Positions 34,329 to 45,936 of a stretch of DNA of 64,000 nt are shown in pieces (the first letter of the stretch is position 1; each line of letters begins with the position of its first letter). Origin of the DNA: Ipomoea triloba. Its lineage: Eukaryota; Streptophyta; Magnoliopsida; Solanales; Convolvulaceae. The notes under the pieces are model-generated. The model was not told where the DNA came from, ran no database searches, and saw only the letters and a list, made by a program, of their open reading frames with translations. The stretch is from assembly GCF_003576645.1 (NCBI RefSeq), contig NC_044924.1:20917219-20981218 (forward strand). Reading direction: 5' to 3'. The position numbers were made by a program, and so were the translations under genes.

Positions 34329-36245
34329 ACAGAAGTGCCTGGACAGTTTTTCCCGCCCAAATTGAAGGACATTTTAGTAATACCAACACTGGACTAAAAT
34401 GTCATTTAAAATTAGTATTTAAAAGCTTTAAATAATTGATTACACATTTACATGCACTTTCCTTTTGATCTCACATTTTACCCCTATAAATACAATGGAT
34501 TGATGACTAAATAAATCACAATTGTCCATCCCTCTTTTTCCCGTTCTCCGTGAAAGGTGACTCTCTCGTTCTCCACCACCCGATAAATAGAATGGAAGAA
34601 ATCATAATTCTTCATTTTGCATTGCATCCTTATTCTTCCCGTTCTTTGTGAAATACTATCTTGGTTTCGCTGATCTCATTCCCTTATTCCATTGCACAGT
34701 AAATACAATGGATTGGTGTTGCACCCATGAAAACGTAAGTATTTCCTTACAGTTTCAAGATTTTTTTTTTTGGTTAGTGATTTCAAAAGATCATTTTAAC
34801 GCCATATGCAATCCTTATACAATTGTATACACCCAACAGAAAGACTAAATTATGAACTATTTATATTTCTTCCTAAAAAGCAAAGAAAAGGTATCAAGTT
34901 GAGATTAAAAATGTCAGAAATTTTCCCATTTCCCATAATCTCCAAATACACACAACCACTCCCTCCACATCACTGCACTACTCCATAATTCATAATCGAC
35001 CCTATATCAACAACATCATGTACTTTACAAATCTAAAATTTCAGAACCAGTGCAGCTTACTCATTGTGATAGCCAAGAAATGTATCAAGTGAAATGAGAT
35101 CTGCATTATGCAAGCACGAAATCAAGATTTCTGCATTATGTGAGCACGAAATCAAGAAAATTCACAAGAAAACATCGCGGTGGAGAATAAATGCAGATTG
35201 ATATAAATACCCGTGAAGGATGGGATTGCTTGGCGATGAGAGGGGAAGATATAAGGCATTTTGCGTTGTTCATTGGAAGTGAGAATGGGAAGTGGAGGTC
35301 GTCTCTTTTCTTCTCTTCTCCGTTTTCTCTACTCTTTCTGAATCTGTACAAAGATCAATATCTATAGCATACGTTAATACATAATACGGGTGGGTGCATC
35401 AAAGGATTGTCTACTTAGTCAAATATTATTTCCACCATTTGATTCATGAAAAAGAATTTATAAAATTTTGTGAAAATGAAAATTGTTTCCTGTTTCAATT
35501 AAAACAGGAAATAATATTTTAATTACCACAATAATTTTTATGGTAATTAAGGAATTAATTACATAAATATTAGTATGATTATTAATAATTTTTATGATAA
35601 TTAAGTTAATAATAATTATATGGATATTAATATAATTACAATTAAATACAGGTTGAATTTTTTTTCTATTACAATTAATCATTCAGATATGGAGAGGGAG
35701 GAAAAAAAGTAAAGGCACGTGGTGAAAAATAATATACTTAGGTATAGCATTATAAGTAGAATATAAATTATTATTGACATTGTTCAATGTAATTATTATG
35801 GTAATTTTGTTGTAACCTTTATCTCTCTCCCTCCCCCCCCCCCCTCCTCCCTCTCTCTCTACTATATATATATATATATATAATTGCATAATATGTCAAT
35901 ATTAATATAATTGCCTAATAATTTTCCCTTTCAAACATATTTATTTTACAACAAAAATTTACATAAATCAATTATGGGAACAAAACAGTTTTAAATCATG
36001 TAATTTAAAAAAACATTAAATACAGTTTGATTACAATTTTTTTTTCATCTTAATGCGTTTTAAAATTATTTTCCTGCTTTCTCATATTTATTTTAGTAAT
36101 AATATAATTATATAAATCATATTACATATCAAATTTTCCAAGATAATTACATACACACGTGGATTTAATCTTTAATTTTATTATGTAAATAAAAATATAT
36201 AATAATAAAAAAATTTATCCGTGCATCGCACGGGTAATATACTAG
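34326..36245 (+). mobile_element. Helitron-2 (non-autonomous)
   Basis: It starts near AACAGAAGTGCCTGGACAG (about 34328), close to the Helitron-1 5' region, and continues with CCCGCCCAAATTGAAGGACA. It ends with hairpin CCGTGC-ATC-GCACGG (36219-36233) and CTAG at 36242-36245, then T. The exact 5' TC is hidden by an (AT)n tract (34284-34325). Inside are a pyrimidine-rich stretch (34530-34680) and a C/T-rich tract plus (AT)n near 35820-35881, but no transposition genes. It may carry captured host sequence, none of which I can identify. Confidence 0.7.
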
Positions 36246-36354
36246 TATATATTAAAACAGAAGTATCATTTTACCTCTCATTGTAGACAAAAAATTTTAG
36301 TTTGAAATTTGAAATCTGTTAACTAATTTAGTAATGATTTTATTTGGTAAGCTT

Positions 36355-36405
<51 letters not shown>

Positions 36406-37380
36406 TGTCATAAATTATTATAAAATTAGAAAATTATATATTATACATGTTGTCATAAAAGAAATTAGAACTTTGTTTTTCCAAAAAAAAAAATATATGC
36501 TTAATTTTTCACGCTAATTTTCATTAAGTTATAGAAAGTTTGTAATGACTAAAGTTTATTTACAATGAAAAAATAAAAATTAAAAATGAAGTTCTAAAAT
36601 AACTACAATGAACTAATTTTGGTATTATATCGGTTTCTTAAAAAAAGTGTTATTTGTGTGTTAATTTAAAATAGTAAACATGTCACCCGTGTTAGAATAG
36701 TTTTTGTAATCCAAAATAAAATGTAATGGTCTTATTAATAAATAATAATATCACAAAATAAATTGTAATTTTCTTATTAATAAATATTAATATCAATATC
36801 GAATCGTTATTATTGTGAATGAATATTTGGCACACTAAATTTTATTCTGTAATGTTGGTTAAGATATCTTATTTAAATATTTCAAATTAAATATTTTAGA
36901 TTTATTAATAAATTTTAGACTGCTAATTATGAGTCAAAGATGTTTATTTATTTTTTCTAACAGAGTAGAAATGTAGAACCAATGAGCAACAACCAAAATA
37001 TTATTTTACAAATAATGGTAGTTACTCATTTCTTAGATTTATGTATTTAATTATTTATTTATCATTTTTATACTATCATTTTATTTATTTTTGTCAAGGG
37101 CTTTGCAAGATATTCTTCATGCCGATGAGCATTGTACTTATGTCCAAACAGTGAGATAGTCTCCCTATGGGGTTCTTCCGAAGCACAAAAAAAAGACTAA
37201 AGATCGTTATGTACATTAATATTTTATTAAAATATTATTAGATGTTATGTTATTAATTTTCTAATGAAGGTTGGATGCAATTGCATTTGATTAACAACAT
37301 AAAAAAACTGCTTTCTAAAATCAACATAAAAAAACTTACAATTATCTTTGATGTACATACCATCGAAATTGTTATAAAAG

Positions 37381-37423
<43 letters not shown>

Positions 37424-37578
37424 TATATATATATAGGGTGGCACTCTGGTGCGAACTCTCGCCCAGGTAGGAAATGAGAACGCTCCACAGCCGTCCACCT
37501 GTCCAGATCAACGAATCAGATGCAATTTTAAAAAAATGACGCGGTGGCATTTTCGTAAATAACTGAAACTCTCGAATT
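36246..37578. other. AT-rich mobile debris upstream of the primer-binding site
   Basis: The sequence right after Helitron-2, TATTAAAACAGAAGTATC, looks like another Helitron 5' start, but no partner end is found. It contains (CA)n at 36358-36396 and (AT)n at 37382-37436. From 37437 to 37578 composition changes sharply to balanced sequence (GGTGGCACTCTGG, GACGCGGTGGCATTTTCG), which may be the leader or LTR end belonging to the small-ORF element. Confidence 0.4.
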
Positions 37579-37594
37579 TGGTATCAGAGCTTGG
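37579..37594 (+). other. putative primer-binding site (initiator tRNA-Met)
   Basis: TGGTATCAGAGCTTGG matches the 3' end complement of plant initiator tRNA-Met, the primer used by many plant LTR retrotransposons and by plant pararetroviruses. It lies 24 bases before the first small reading frame. Confidence 0.7.
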
Positions 37595-37618
37595 AAAGAA
37601 GGAGATAAGGACAATATT

Positions 37619-37840
37619 ATGACAAAGAAAGTTGCTGGAGGTATGTTACTTGAATTAGAATCAGACATAAGAACTTTGAAAGAAGATCTAATAGAATTAG
37701 AACAACATAAAGAATCAAAAATATGGATAGAAGATTGTGATGAATACAAAGAATTGATAAAAGGAATAAGAATAAATGAGGAAGCACTTAAAGATAATGC
37801 AAAATTAAGACATAGATTATTAAGTTACCTATTTACATAA
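37619..37840 (+). CDS. small ORF A of the retroelement-like array
   Basis: 73 residues starting MTKKVAGGMLLELESD. Very rich in Lys, Glu, Ile and Leu, with a heptad-like spacing that suggests a coiled coil. First of seven same-strand frames and intact. No family is recognised. The nucleotide composition is A-rich and C-poor, like the following frames and unlike the LINE genes. It ends 5 bases before ORF B. Confidence 0.5.
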   Translation: MTKKVAGGMLLELESDIRTLKEDLIELEQHKESKIWIEDCDEYKELIKGIRINEEALKDNAKLRHRLLSYLFT

Positions 37841-37845
37841 AAAAA

Positions 37846-38169
37846 ATGAATAATAATGAAGCTTCAACTAGTAATACGAGTAAAAATATAGATATATTAA
37901 TTGATAATAGAAATAAATTGATTAGTGAACAATTAGATTGGAGAAAAATTTGTACTTACCATAAAAATAAATATATCACTTGTTTTTATAACACTACAGG
38001 AAAAGTATAACATGTTGAAAAATATAAACAAGCTATTAGAAATATAAGTAAAATCGATGAAAAAATAGAAATTTATAATCAACAAATAGAAGAAATAAGA
38101 ATTGAAAAAAGATCTGAAGTATTAGAAAATATTTTAGAAAAAAGATTAAGATTAAGATGCCAGGAATAG
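37846..38169 (+). pseudogene. small ORF B, one internal stop
   Basis: A 108-codon frame starting MNNNEASTSNTSKN, broken by TAA at 38008-38010 and open again to TAG at 38167-38169. The second half (EKIEIYNQQIEEIRIEKR) is strongly helical. It overlaps ORF C by 13 bases in another frame. Function unknown. Confidence 0.45.
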
Positions 38170-38423
38170 CAATAATTAATATAAATAATATACAGTCAAA
38201 AATAGTACGAACAGAATTAAAGATAGAACATAGTAGAAACTTACTATTACTATATAGCCAAAGTACAAATTTAGGATTTATTGGAAGTCAAATAAATGCA
38301 AACAATATACGAATACAAGAAGAAAATCTAGCAATCCTATATAAGAAGTTGGAATCTTTGAAAAATTATAGAGAAAAATACTTAAAAGCAAATCCAGATA
38401 AAGATACATATTTTAAAGAATGA
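38157..38423 (+). CDS. small ORF C
   Basis: 88 residues starting MPGIAIININNIQSKIV; intact. Lys/Glu/Asn-rich and helical. Its TGA stop overlaps the ATG of ORF D as ATGA, the arrangement used for stop-restart translation in compact viral and retroelement messages. No family recognised. Confidence 0.5.
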   Translation: MPGIAIININNIQSKIVRTELKIEHSRNLLLLYSQSTNLGFIGSQINANNIRIQEENLAILYKKLESLKNYREKYLKANPDKDTYFKE

Positions 38424-38647
38424 GTTTTTTCAAAATTAATTTATATAATTTAAAAAGCATAGAAAGTGATACATTAAGAAAAATAAAAGTATTAGAAGAT
38501 GAATTTGAGAATACTGACTGGAATAATAGACAAGAACGTAAAAGATTAGCACAGACTTTAGGAATTTTATATAGAATATATAGAGATGTTAGAATATTAA
38601 TCTATTACAGAAAACAAGAAATATTAAAATTAAATTGCAGTGGATAA
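38420..38647 (+). CDS. small ORF D
   Basis: 75 residues starting MSFFKINLYNLKSIESD; intact. Contains a predicted helical stretch with many Lys and Glu, then RIYRDVRILIYYRKQE. Two bases separate its stop from the ATG of ORF E. No family recognised. Confidence 0.5.
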   Translation: MSFFKINLYNLKSIESDTLRKIKVLEDEFENTDWNNRQERKRLAQTLGILYRIYRDVRILIYYRKQEILKLNCSG

Positions 38648-38649
38648 AG

Positions 38650-38866
38650 ATGTATTGTTTAGAATACTTAAAATTGAGTAGAAAAATTGTAGAAATTATG
38701 GAATCAAGCGAGATTAGAAGAATTACTAAGTATAATGAATCCTAATGATCCAGAATGGATAGAATTTAAAAATAAATATGAAAATTTAAAAGGAGATATT
38801 AAAATTGCTAAAAGACTATATAATAGAGAAATAATTTATTTAAACAGTATTGGGATAATTCAGTGA
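38650..38866 (+). pseudogene. small ORF E, frameshifted
   Basis: Starts MYCLEYLKLSRKIVEIM, then coding character moves to another frame (RLEELLSIMNPNDPEWIEF) and runs to TGA at 38864-38866. A single-base change near 38705-38715 would explain it. Three bases separate it from ORF F. Function unknown. Confidence 0.4.
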
Positions 38867-38869
38867 AAG

Positions 38870-39184
38870 ATGGAAAGAATTGAACTAATCGCAGGAAAAA
38901 AGTTAGGATATAATAGAGATATTGATCAACATATTATAAGTTGTAAAATAAGTTTAGAATTATTATATCAAAAGGATTTAGAAATATTGCAAATAAGGGA
39001 ACAAATGCATAATATTAGAAATACATGAAGCATAAAAGAAGAAATTAGACAAAAAGAAGCAGAAATACGAGTATTGTTAGAAGAAAAATTAAGAATAGAA
39101 AACCAAAAATATAGAGAAATAAAACAATATAAAGAAATTATAAACGAATGTTATTTCCAAATTGATAAGTTAACATTTGGATAA
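38870..39184 (+). pseudogene. small ORF F, one internal stop
   Basis: A 105-codon frame starting MERIELIAGKKLGYNRD, with TGA after HNIRNT at about 39026-39028, then a long Glu/Lys helix (EEIRQKEAEIRVLLEEKLR) to TAA at 39182-39184. Likely coiled coil. Five bases before ORF G. Confidence 0.45.
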
Positions 39185-39189
39185 ATAAA

Positions 39190-39402
39190 ATGAGTGAAAT
39201 AGGTGAAAGTTCAGAAGCTTATTACGAAAAAGATATTTATGAAGGAGGTGTTACACAAACGTTAAATTTTAATCAAGAACTGTACGATAAAATAAAAAAT
39301 GATTTTTCAGAAATACCTATTAAGAAAATATTTAAAACTAAGTGGTATGGATTATTTCAATATTACGAGCTCAAAATAAATTTATTTAAGTTAATAACAT
39401 AA
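39190..39402 (+). CDS. small ORF G, probably the truncated start of a larger frame
   Basis: 70 residues starting MSEIGESSEAYYEKDIYE. Less Lys/Glu-rich than A-F, with the aromatic stretch KTKWYGLFQYYELK. It may be the N-terminus of the next large protein of the element, cut by loss of the downstream part. After 39402 the coding character ends abruptly and no reverse transcriptase, protease or capsid motif follows. Confidence 0.4.
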   Translation: MSEIGESSEAYYEKDIYEGGVTQTLNFNQELYDKIKNDFSEIPIKKIFKTKWYGLFQYYELKINLFKLIT

Positions 39403-40130
39403 ATATTGTTAGTTTCATAAGAGTGTGGTAACACATTTTCCCGTTATTCACCAGCTAAGTTCACAAAAAAAAAATGCTACAATGCTTACTCATTAAGAAA
39501 AATTATTTTAAAATTGTCTAAACTCATACTCTTAAGTAAAAATTCAGAAATATGCCTAAATACGTAATATAGTTAGGGATTGTATTAAATTATTTTAATT
39601 TGTAAATCCATTTCATTAATTATTAGTAATAAAAATGAAATATACTTAAGGAAATTAAATTATAAAATTAAAAAAACGTGTGTTCATAACTATTTAAATT
39701 TTTTTAAAAATACATACTTATATTTATGCACTATATTAACATTACAAAATTAAAATCCTAATTATTTTAATTATAAATCCATCAATATATACTATAATTA
39801 TGAAAATTATATTATAGAATTTGCCTATATATATATATATATATATATTATTTGCATATACGACGTAATATATAATCATTAAGGAAATGCATCCAATTAG
39901 AATTTAAATTTACTTCTACAATAATTTAAATTTGCATCTTTTTTCTTTTAAATATAATTTTCTTAGTTATTATTCATATTGTTGGAATTATAATATATAT
40001 GAAATACACTTAGAAATAAATCAAATTAATTTTGTAAATTTTTCTCTATAAATTTATCTAAATGTGTGTGCGCGCGCGCGCGGTCATCGATCATATCATA
40101 GTAAAATTGTGAAAAACAGCTAGGAGGTGG
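39403..40130. other. AT-rich sequence with direct-repeat copy 1
   Basis: No gene. Contains (AT)n near 39828-39849, the first copy of a direct repeat (about 39890-39985, CATCCAATTAGAATTTAAAT) and a GTGTGCGCGCGCGCGC tract at about 40064-40082. Confidence 0.5.
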
Positions 40131-40134
40131 TTAT

Positions 40135-40205
40135 ATCAACTTTGCACAGGCGCTACACGGGTGTCGCACGGGTGCTGCACAGGTGTGCATTGCCTGTGCG
40201 GAAAA
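40135..40205. repeat. GC-rich short repeats and hairpin
   Basis: Four successive units of about 11 bases resembling GCACAGGCGCT, then GCACGGGTGCT. The last forms a hairpin, GCACAGG...CCTGTGC. It stands out against the AT-rich background. Possibly an element terminus; unexplained. Confidence 0.5.
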
Positions 40206-40404
40206 AATAATTTCCTAGAATTGGGAGACAATTTGTATTATCTGCATGGGGCTGCGTTATTATTATATTGTACATTTTAAAATATTTATATTTTTCAAAG
40301 TTTTTATTTTTTATTTTCACGTTAATAGCTTCGATTTTTAACTCAGCTCTCTTCCTTGCTACATGAAGTTGCTGCTTCAATTCTTCTTTAAAGTAATTGA
40401 CATC

Positions 40405-40845
40405 TAACTTGAAAATCCATTGCCATTGAGATCCAATTCCTCCAACGGTACCAAACCCAGCAAAAGCTCATCAGGAACTGAATCGTATGGTTGGTTATTT
40501 GCTAGCCTTAGAACTTTGAGATTTGAGATTTGAGATTTGACGATGATCCAAAAGAAGGAAGTTTCCCCATTAATCCATACCCAAATCCAAAACCTGCAAA
40601 TTCTGAAACATCTGAATCGAATCTCCACTGAAAAATCCATCGACCAGGTTGTTATGGCTCAAGTTCATATGCTGGAGTGTATTGGCCAAGCTAGATAAAT
40701 TGTTTGGATTAATGGAGAGCGAGCCGAAAAATAAGTTCCCACTCAAATCAAGATACTCCACATCCCTGAGCTTAGAGAAGAGCTCCTGTACATCGCCCTA
40801 GAGCCCATTTGAGTGCAAATCGAGCACTTTCAACTACTGCAAATT
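40405..40845 (-). pseudogene. fragment of an LRR receptor-like kinase gene (extracellular LRRs)
   Basis: Reading the minus strand: LKVLDLHSNGL, VEYLDLSGNLFFGSLS, LQHMNLSHNNLVDGFFSGD, LQVLDLG, then after a frame change LKVLRLANN, DSVPDELLLGLVPLEELDL and NGNGFS. These are five to six LRR units. GLVPLEELDL and FFSGDS match the ectodomain of At5g10020-type receptor kinases as I recall it. A stop replaces a likely Trp after HSNGL. There is no signal peptide, transmembrane segment or kinase. About 100-base direct repeats flank it. It is a transposed or duplicated gene fragment. Confidence 0.75.
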
Positions 40846-40854
40846 CCTAATTCA

Positions 40855-40960
40855 TCCAATTAGAATTTAAATTTACTAATACAAAAATTAAAATTTACAT
40901 ATTTTTTTTTAAATATAGTGTTCTTAGTTATTATTCATATTGTTGGAATAATAATTCAAT
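40855..40960. repeat. direct-repeat copy 2 flanking the LRR fragment
   Basis: CATCCAATTAGAATTTAAAT followed by AGTTATTATTCATATTGTTG, as in the copy at about 39890-39985. The copies bracket the LRR fragment and differ by several substitutions and small indels. Confidence 0.7.
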
Positions 40961-40994
40961 GGAATGTATTCTTTAGTTAAGTAGTCATTTGATA

Positions 40995-43340
40995 TGATGG
41001 ATACATTAATTATTAAGAATGGATTTGGGCAGAAGCAAATTGACCCAAAGAAAGATTGAGAGCCAACCCAGTCAAGGTCGATCAGTCCAACGTGGACAAG
41101 GTTAACCACGATGTCGGCCATGACACGGGCTCAACCAGTGTGGTTGTCTACGGCATTGGAGATGGAGGCAACAAAGAGCCTCGACCGACAAGGTCCGGCT
41201 CCGTGGTCTGCCTCCTGGTGGTCAGCTTTCGTGGTTGGCCCGGGGGTCGATTTCCATGGTCGGGCTTCGAAGACGATTGGGCGAAGACCTATTCTCTTGG
41301 GTCACACTATTTTCGGGGAGTTGGTTAGGCTTACTACTTTAAATAAGCATTATTTGTTATCATTGAGGACATCTTCATCTTCATCTTGTTATCACTATCT
41401 ATCTTATAAGCACATTACATAAGTCATTAATACAAAACATTATCTTTCCTAACTCAATATCTTGTCTTTACTATTTATATCTTAATTATTAGTTTTAGTT
41501 AATTCGGGTCACCTGGGTTAATTAACTCCATCATTGGTGTTTTCATTGAGAGCTTGACAAACAAGCTCGAACGTGCTACCTACTATCAAAGGTGTTGTTG
41601 GGTCTAACTCTCACAACTCTTGCGATTCTAGCAATACCCATATCACCCCAAACGGAAACGACCTCAATGGGGATGCAAGTCGACAAACCCTCTCTATGAG
41701 GTCGGGGAGGGACTTATGGGACCAGCTCAACAAAAACCGCAATGTTGGGTCAGCTCCAATCACCCCACCTTCGGCCCCGGGACTCCTGGGTGAAGTGGTC
41801 GCAGTCCAACAAGTTGTAGCCTTGCTAACCGGCCAAGTAGAGGGGCTCCTAGGAGTAGTGCAGCCCCCTCAACTCGACATCAGGGTGCCGCATGGGGTAG
41901 TGCAAGGGCAACCGACCCCCTCTCTCCCCCCCACCCCTTTGAGGCCAAACGTGGTGTTTGGCACTCGACCTCTGCGAGTGCAAGGAGCTCAAGTTGATGG
42001 GGATGTCAGTTTTCCCCAACCACCAACACGACATTGAGGAGGAGGAACGAACCCGAGGCCAAGCTGATGTAGAGGTCAATTTGCCTAGTGCAACCCCAAG
42101 TGTCGACCTCAATCTCATGAGAGAGGAGAACGCTTTATTTTGACTCATGGCCGACCACAACTTGATCGTACCCCACTTTTTGCCAAGCACACATTGAGGG
42201 ACTTATCTTGTCCTGGGTGGACATGCTCATGATTTTCCGAGCTCATACCGAAGGGCTTATCCTTCGAGATATCGAGTTTGCGTTGAAGAACCTTCCTTGC
42301 CTCGCGAAGTCGGGGTCATGATTTTCTGACCTCATGCCGAATGGTGTGCCTTGATTTAAGAAGTCGAGGTCATGAGTTTCTGAGCTTACGCTGAGGAACT
42401 CATCTTGTCTTGAAAACCCAGTTCATGTAGTTCCAAGCTCATGCCATTGGGCATTGGGCTCATGCTCAAGCCAAATAGCTGGGCTGACCTCGGGCTAAAT
42501 AGATCAAGGTAAGCTAATCTTGAGGTTATTCTCAAGGCTTATCACACCGCCACGTATAAGGTTACTAGTGAAACGCCATTCTCACTATGTTGGTGGTGCA
42601 CAAACTGAGCGATACAGCTAACACCTTAGAGGCGATACGAGACCTAACCTTGCCTATCGCCGAACGGAAGAGTCTTTAGCCTGACAATGTTAAATGACTT
42701 TGGCAAAAAATGACTTAACCTTAACAAAAAAAAATCGTAAATGAGTCCATGACACAATCGCATACTTTAGATGAGACACAACCTCAACGTCAAAGGTGGA
42801 TCCAAGGCTCCGTATCTTTAAGCAAATGACATTAACAAAGTGTTAGACAAGGCCAAGCAAGAGCTAAGCAATCTAAATGGCCCAAAGTTCGGATCGGGGG
42901 AATTCGAGGTCGAGCTACTAGTCCCATAGAGAACTTGTAGCCAAGCTCGGTAAGGCTTAAGCCAAGGTCGAACCCCAACCCAACCGCGAGGTTGACCCCA
43001 ACAACGAAGACAATGAATCAACTTTTCTTGGGAACAGGTGGGGCCTCGACAGGGCGATGAAACACCCCAAAGTCATCATAGGCGATGTAGGCCTTGACCT
43101 CAATCCACGAGGCACCCCAAAGTAAAGAAAACGATCGAGGATGGGAGAATCAACAAAGACCGCCAAGCCGAGCCAAGCAACAGTTGACCCCAACAAGGTG
43201 CGAGGCCAACCTTGAGGTCAATCAAGGACGAAAATCGAGGGCTTAGCACATGGGTCACCTTCAATATCTTATATTTACTATTTATTCCCTAATTATTGAT
43301 TTTGGTTAATTCAGGTCATTCAAGTTAATTAATTCCATCA
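40995..43340 (+). mobile_element. internally deleted LTR retrotransposon, 2346 bp
   Basis: It begins TGATGGATAC and ends TTCCATCA, so the termini are the inverted pair TGATGGA/TCCATCA. A perfect 5-base duplication TGATA flanks it (40990-40994 and 43341-43345). The 5' LTR is about 40995-41533. Only its last 80 or so bases have a match at the 3' end (about 43260-43340, e.g. TTGGTTAATTCAGGTCA). Most of the 3' LTR is therefore missing although the outer end is intact. The interior is GC-rich and full of stops. No reverse transcriptase is visible. Confidence 0.82.
41573..42037 (+). pseudogene. gag-like open stretch inside the LTR element
   Basis: About 154 codons without an in-frame ATG at the start. 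Pro/Gly/Val-rich, with SRQTLSMRSGRDLWDQL and a PPTPLRPNVVF stretch. Its place just after the 5' LTR suggests a gag N-terminus. No zinc knuckle is seen. Downstream frames are broken. Confidence 0.4.
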
Positions 43341-43345
43341 TGATA

Positions 43346-43855
43346 TTTTCTTGTCAATTCATTTTTTTAAAAAATAAATTTAAAAAATGTATTTACCAAG
43401 AAAATCCTAGCTTAGATTTATTTTTTATAATTTCAAAGAATCACATTTATTAATGATTCGAACTTTCTCAAGCCAAAAGTCACATTAAATATACTTAACC
43501 TGTTTCTCTTCATATTTTTAAATTATTAAAAATTGAATTTTCCTAATTACCAAATGGATTATAAGTATATTACAAAGCATTTGTTGGATATGTGGAGTAA
43601 TTATTTGTAGATATATCAATTTTTACCCGAAACTAATGGACTGATTTAATAAGCTCGAAACCAATAACTCATTGCATTTTCCAAAATGATCAATTGTTTT
43701 TATTTAGAAAACTAATAAATTTATAAAATCAAACCTATAAAAGTAAACAAAATAATACTATTAATATTATCAAAATCAAAATATAAAAAAAGATAAACTA
43801 TCATAATCAAAATACTAAACAAAATAAATAGTCTCTAATTCTGCTATAAACATTA
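43346..43855. other. AT-rich spacer, nothing seen
   Basis: Between the LTR element and LINE-2. No open frame or border is recognised apart from the LINE-2 target duplication at its right edge. Confidence 0.5.
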
Positions 43856-43872
43856 ATTAGCATAAATGAGAT

Positions 43873-45936
43873 ATGAGAGGAAATATGAAACGGAATTTTG
43901 AAACACTCTCTACCATGGTTTCCCAACGGTATTCTGATGAGGAAGATCTGCTCGAACGCAACACGAACAAGCCTAAGGTGGATGCTGGCTTGCAGGATGC
44001 GATGGATTCTGATGCGGTCGACGGATCGCCATCTCCGATAGTGCCAGATGCCACCGCTAGTGATGTGGGAGGGGTCGCGGCTGAGACACAGATGGAGTTG
44101 GCGGACGAGTCAGGGGAGGATCTAGGTGGGGAATCCTCGGATTTGGGATCGCTGGAGGCGGTGGCCGAAACACCTCTGGATGAACAAGGGGCAGCGGGGA
44201 TCAATGGAGCAGTGACGGAGAGTATTGGGAGGAGTCCTGAGGCTTCGATCACAGTAGGCGATGTCCAGGGATCTGAGACGCAATCCAAGACAACTACAGC
44301 GGATGACGGGGCCGTTCCGAAGAAATCATACCTGGCTTCCGTCGTAGGCACGGGATCGGATTCCATCCCGTTCTTGCATGGCACCGGTACAGTAGATGGC
44401 GAGGAGGAGTCATCCGACGATGAGGTGATGAGTGATTCAGATGACGACCCGACATGCCCTACGGTCCGACTAACGGCCAAAGAGAAAGCCCGCATCCGTG
44501 AGCCGTGGAGACAGACGCTGATCGTCAAAGTCATGGGACGGAAGATGGGATATGCGTACCTGTTACTTCGTCTCACGTCAATGTGGAGACCCAAAGGCCG
44601 GATGGAGCTGATCGCAATTGATAACGACTACTTTCTCGTCAGATTCGGAGTACGTGAGGATCTGGAATTTGCTAAGTATGAGGGACCCTGGATGATTATC
44701 GATCACTACCTGATCGTGAAAGATTGGGTGCCAGATTTCGATCCGACCACCGACACGACCGAGAAAGTGCTTGTTTGGGTAAGATTCCCGCGCCTCCCGG
44801 TTGAATACTTCAACATGCTGAGTCTAAGGAAGGTGGGGAACAAACTTGGAAGAATTGTACAGATCGACCATACCACGAGTTTGGTATCGAGGGGGAAATT
44901 TGCTCGTGTGTGCGTAGAGATAGATATTACCAAACCGTTGATCTCTCGGTTTACGTTGGAGGAGAAGGTTTGGCATGTGGCGTATGAAGGGATCCATATG
45001 GTGTGTTTCTCCTGCGGAATGTATGGGCATAGGCAGGACATCTGCCCCTCGTCGAGTAAATCGGATGTGCAGGAACGGCATAACGACGAGGCAGTAATTG
45101 GGGACCATCACGATGCAGCCGGTCGACAAGTAGAGGTCCATAATCGAAATAATGCTCCTACGAAGGATAAGGTGGACAGAGGGAAACCTTATGGGCCATG
45201 GATGATCGCCACAAGACAGGAACGACGACAACCGGTGAACGCGAGTGGGCAAGCCAAGCAGGCGGCGGAGAATGGGCAGATTCAGCACAATGGAAGAGGC
45301 AGAGTGGATACTGTGGCGTCGGGATCGAGGTTTGCACCTCTAGGGGATGAGGGCGGTGAGTCGGTCAACGAAGAGGAGACACAAAACGGTAACGCCGCGA
45401 AGGGGTAGGTGGAGGCAGCGTCTACTCCTACAGGTGTGGGGGGGCGATAGAAACGAGCCAACGTTATAGCTAATGAGAAACAGATCGAGAACGAGCCTCA
45501 CGGTGGTCGTCGGGCGGAGACTCCAGAGCCGAATGTCGCATCTAGACGAAAACAACCCAGTTCCGGACCTAATCGTGCGGCTGAGGTGGATGGACACGTG
45601 GTTGTCCGAGGTGCTCAGGGGGGGAAGGTGATCAGCTCAACAACAGTGGCAACGGAGGAGGCCAGAGGTGATAGGTTGGAGACTGGAAACCAACCCATGG
45701 CCGAGCACCATGGGGACCCGCCGGAAGCGGTTGATGCGGAGGGGGATGTGGTTATGGACATTGAGGTCCATCGGGAGAATCTGGCGGAGGGGGGATTTAA
45801 CTGTCCCTTTCTCCCTTGTGTTTGTTTCTCTGTTTCCTTGTGTTTTCTGTTCTTTTTTCCTTTGCCGTTGTTTTATGGATATTATTGTTTGGAATTGTCA
45901 AGGAGCGGGGGGCAGAGGGTTCCACCGCGTCCTTAA
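43873..45936 (+). pseudogene. LINE-2 ORF1, zinc-knuckle protein (two stops)
   Basis: ATG at 43873. Open for 511 codons to TAG at 45406-45408. The same frame continues past a second TAG (45454-45456) through AEGDVVMD-like sequence to about 45936. The N-terminal third is acidic and Ser/Gly-rich. A DUF4283-type domain follows (EGPWMIIDHYLIVKDW, VWVRFPRLPVEY), then a CCHC knuckle with C378, C381, H386 and C391. Both internal stops are TAG, probably from CAG or TGG. Confidence 0.85.
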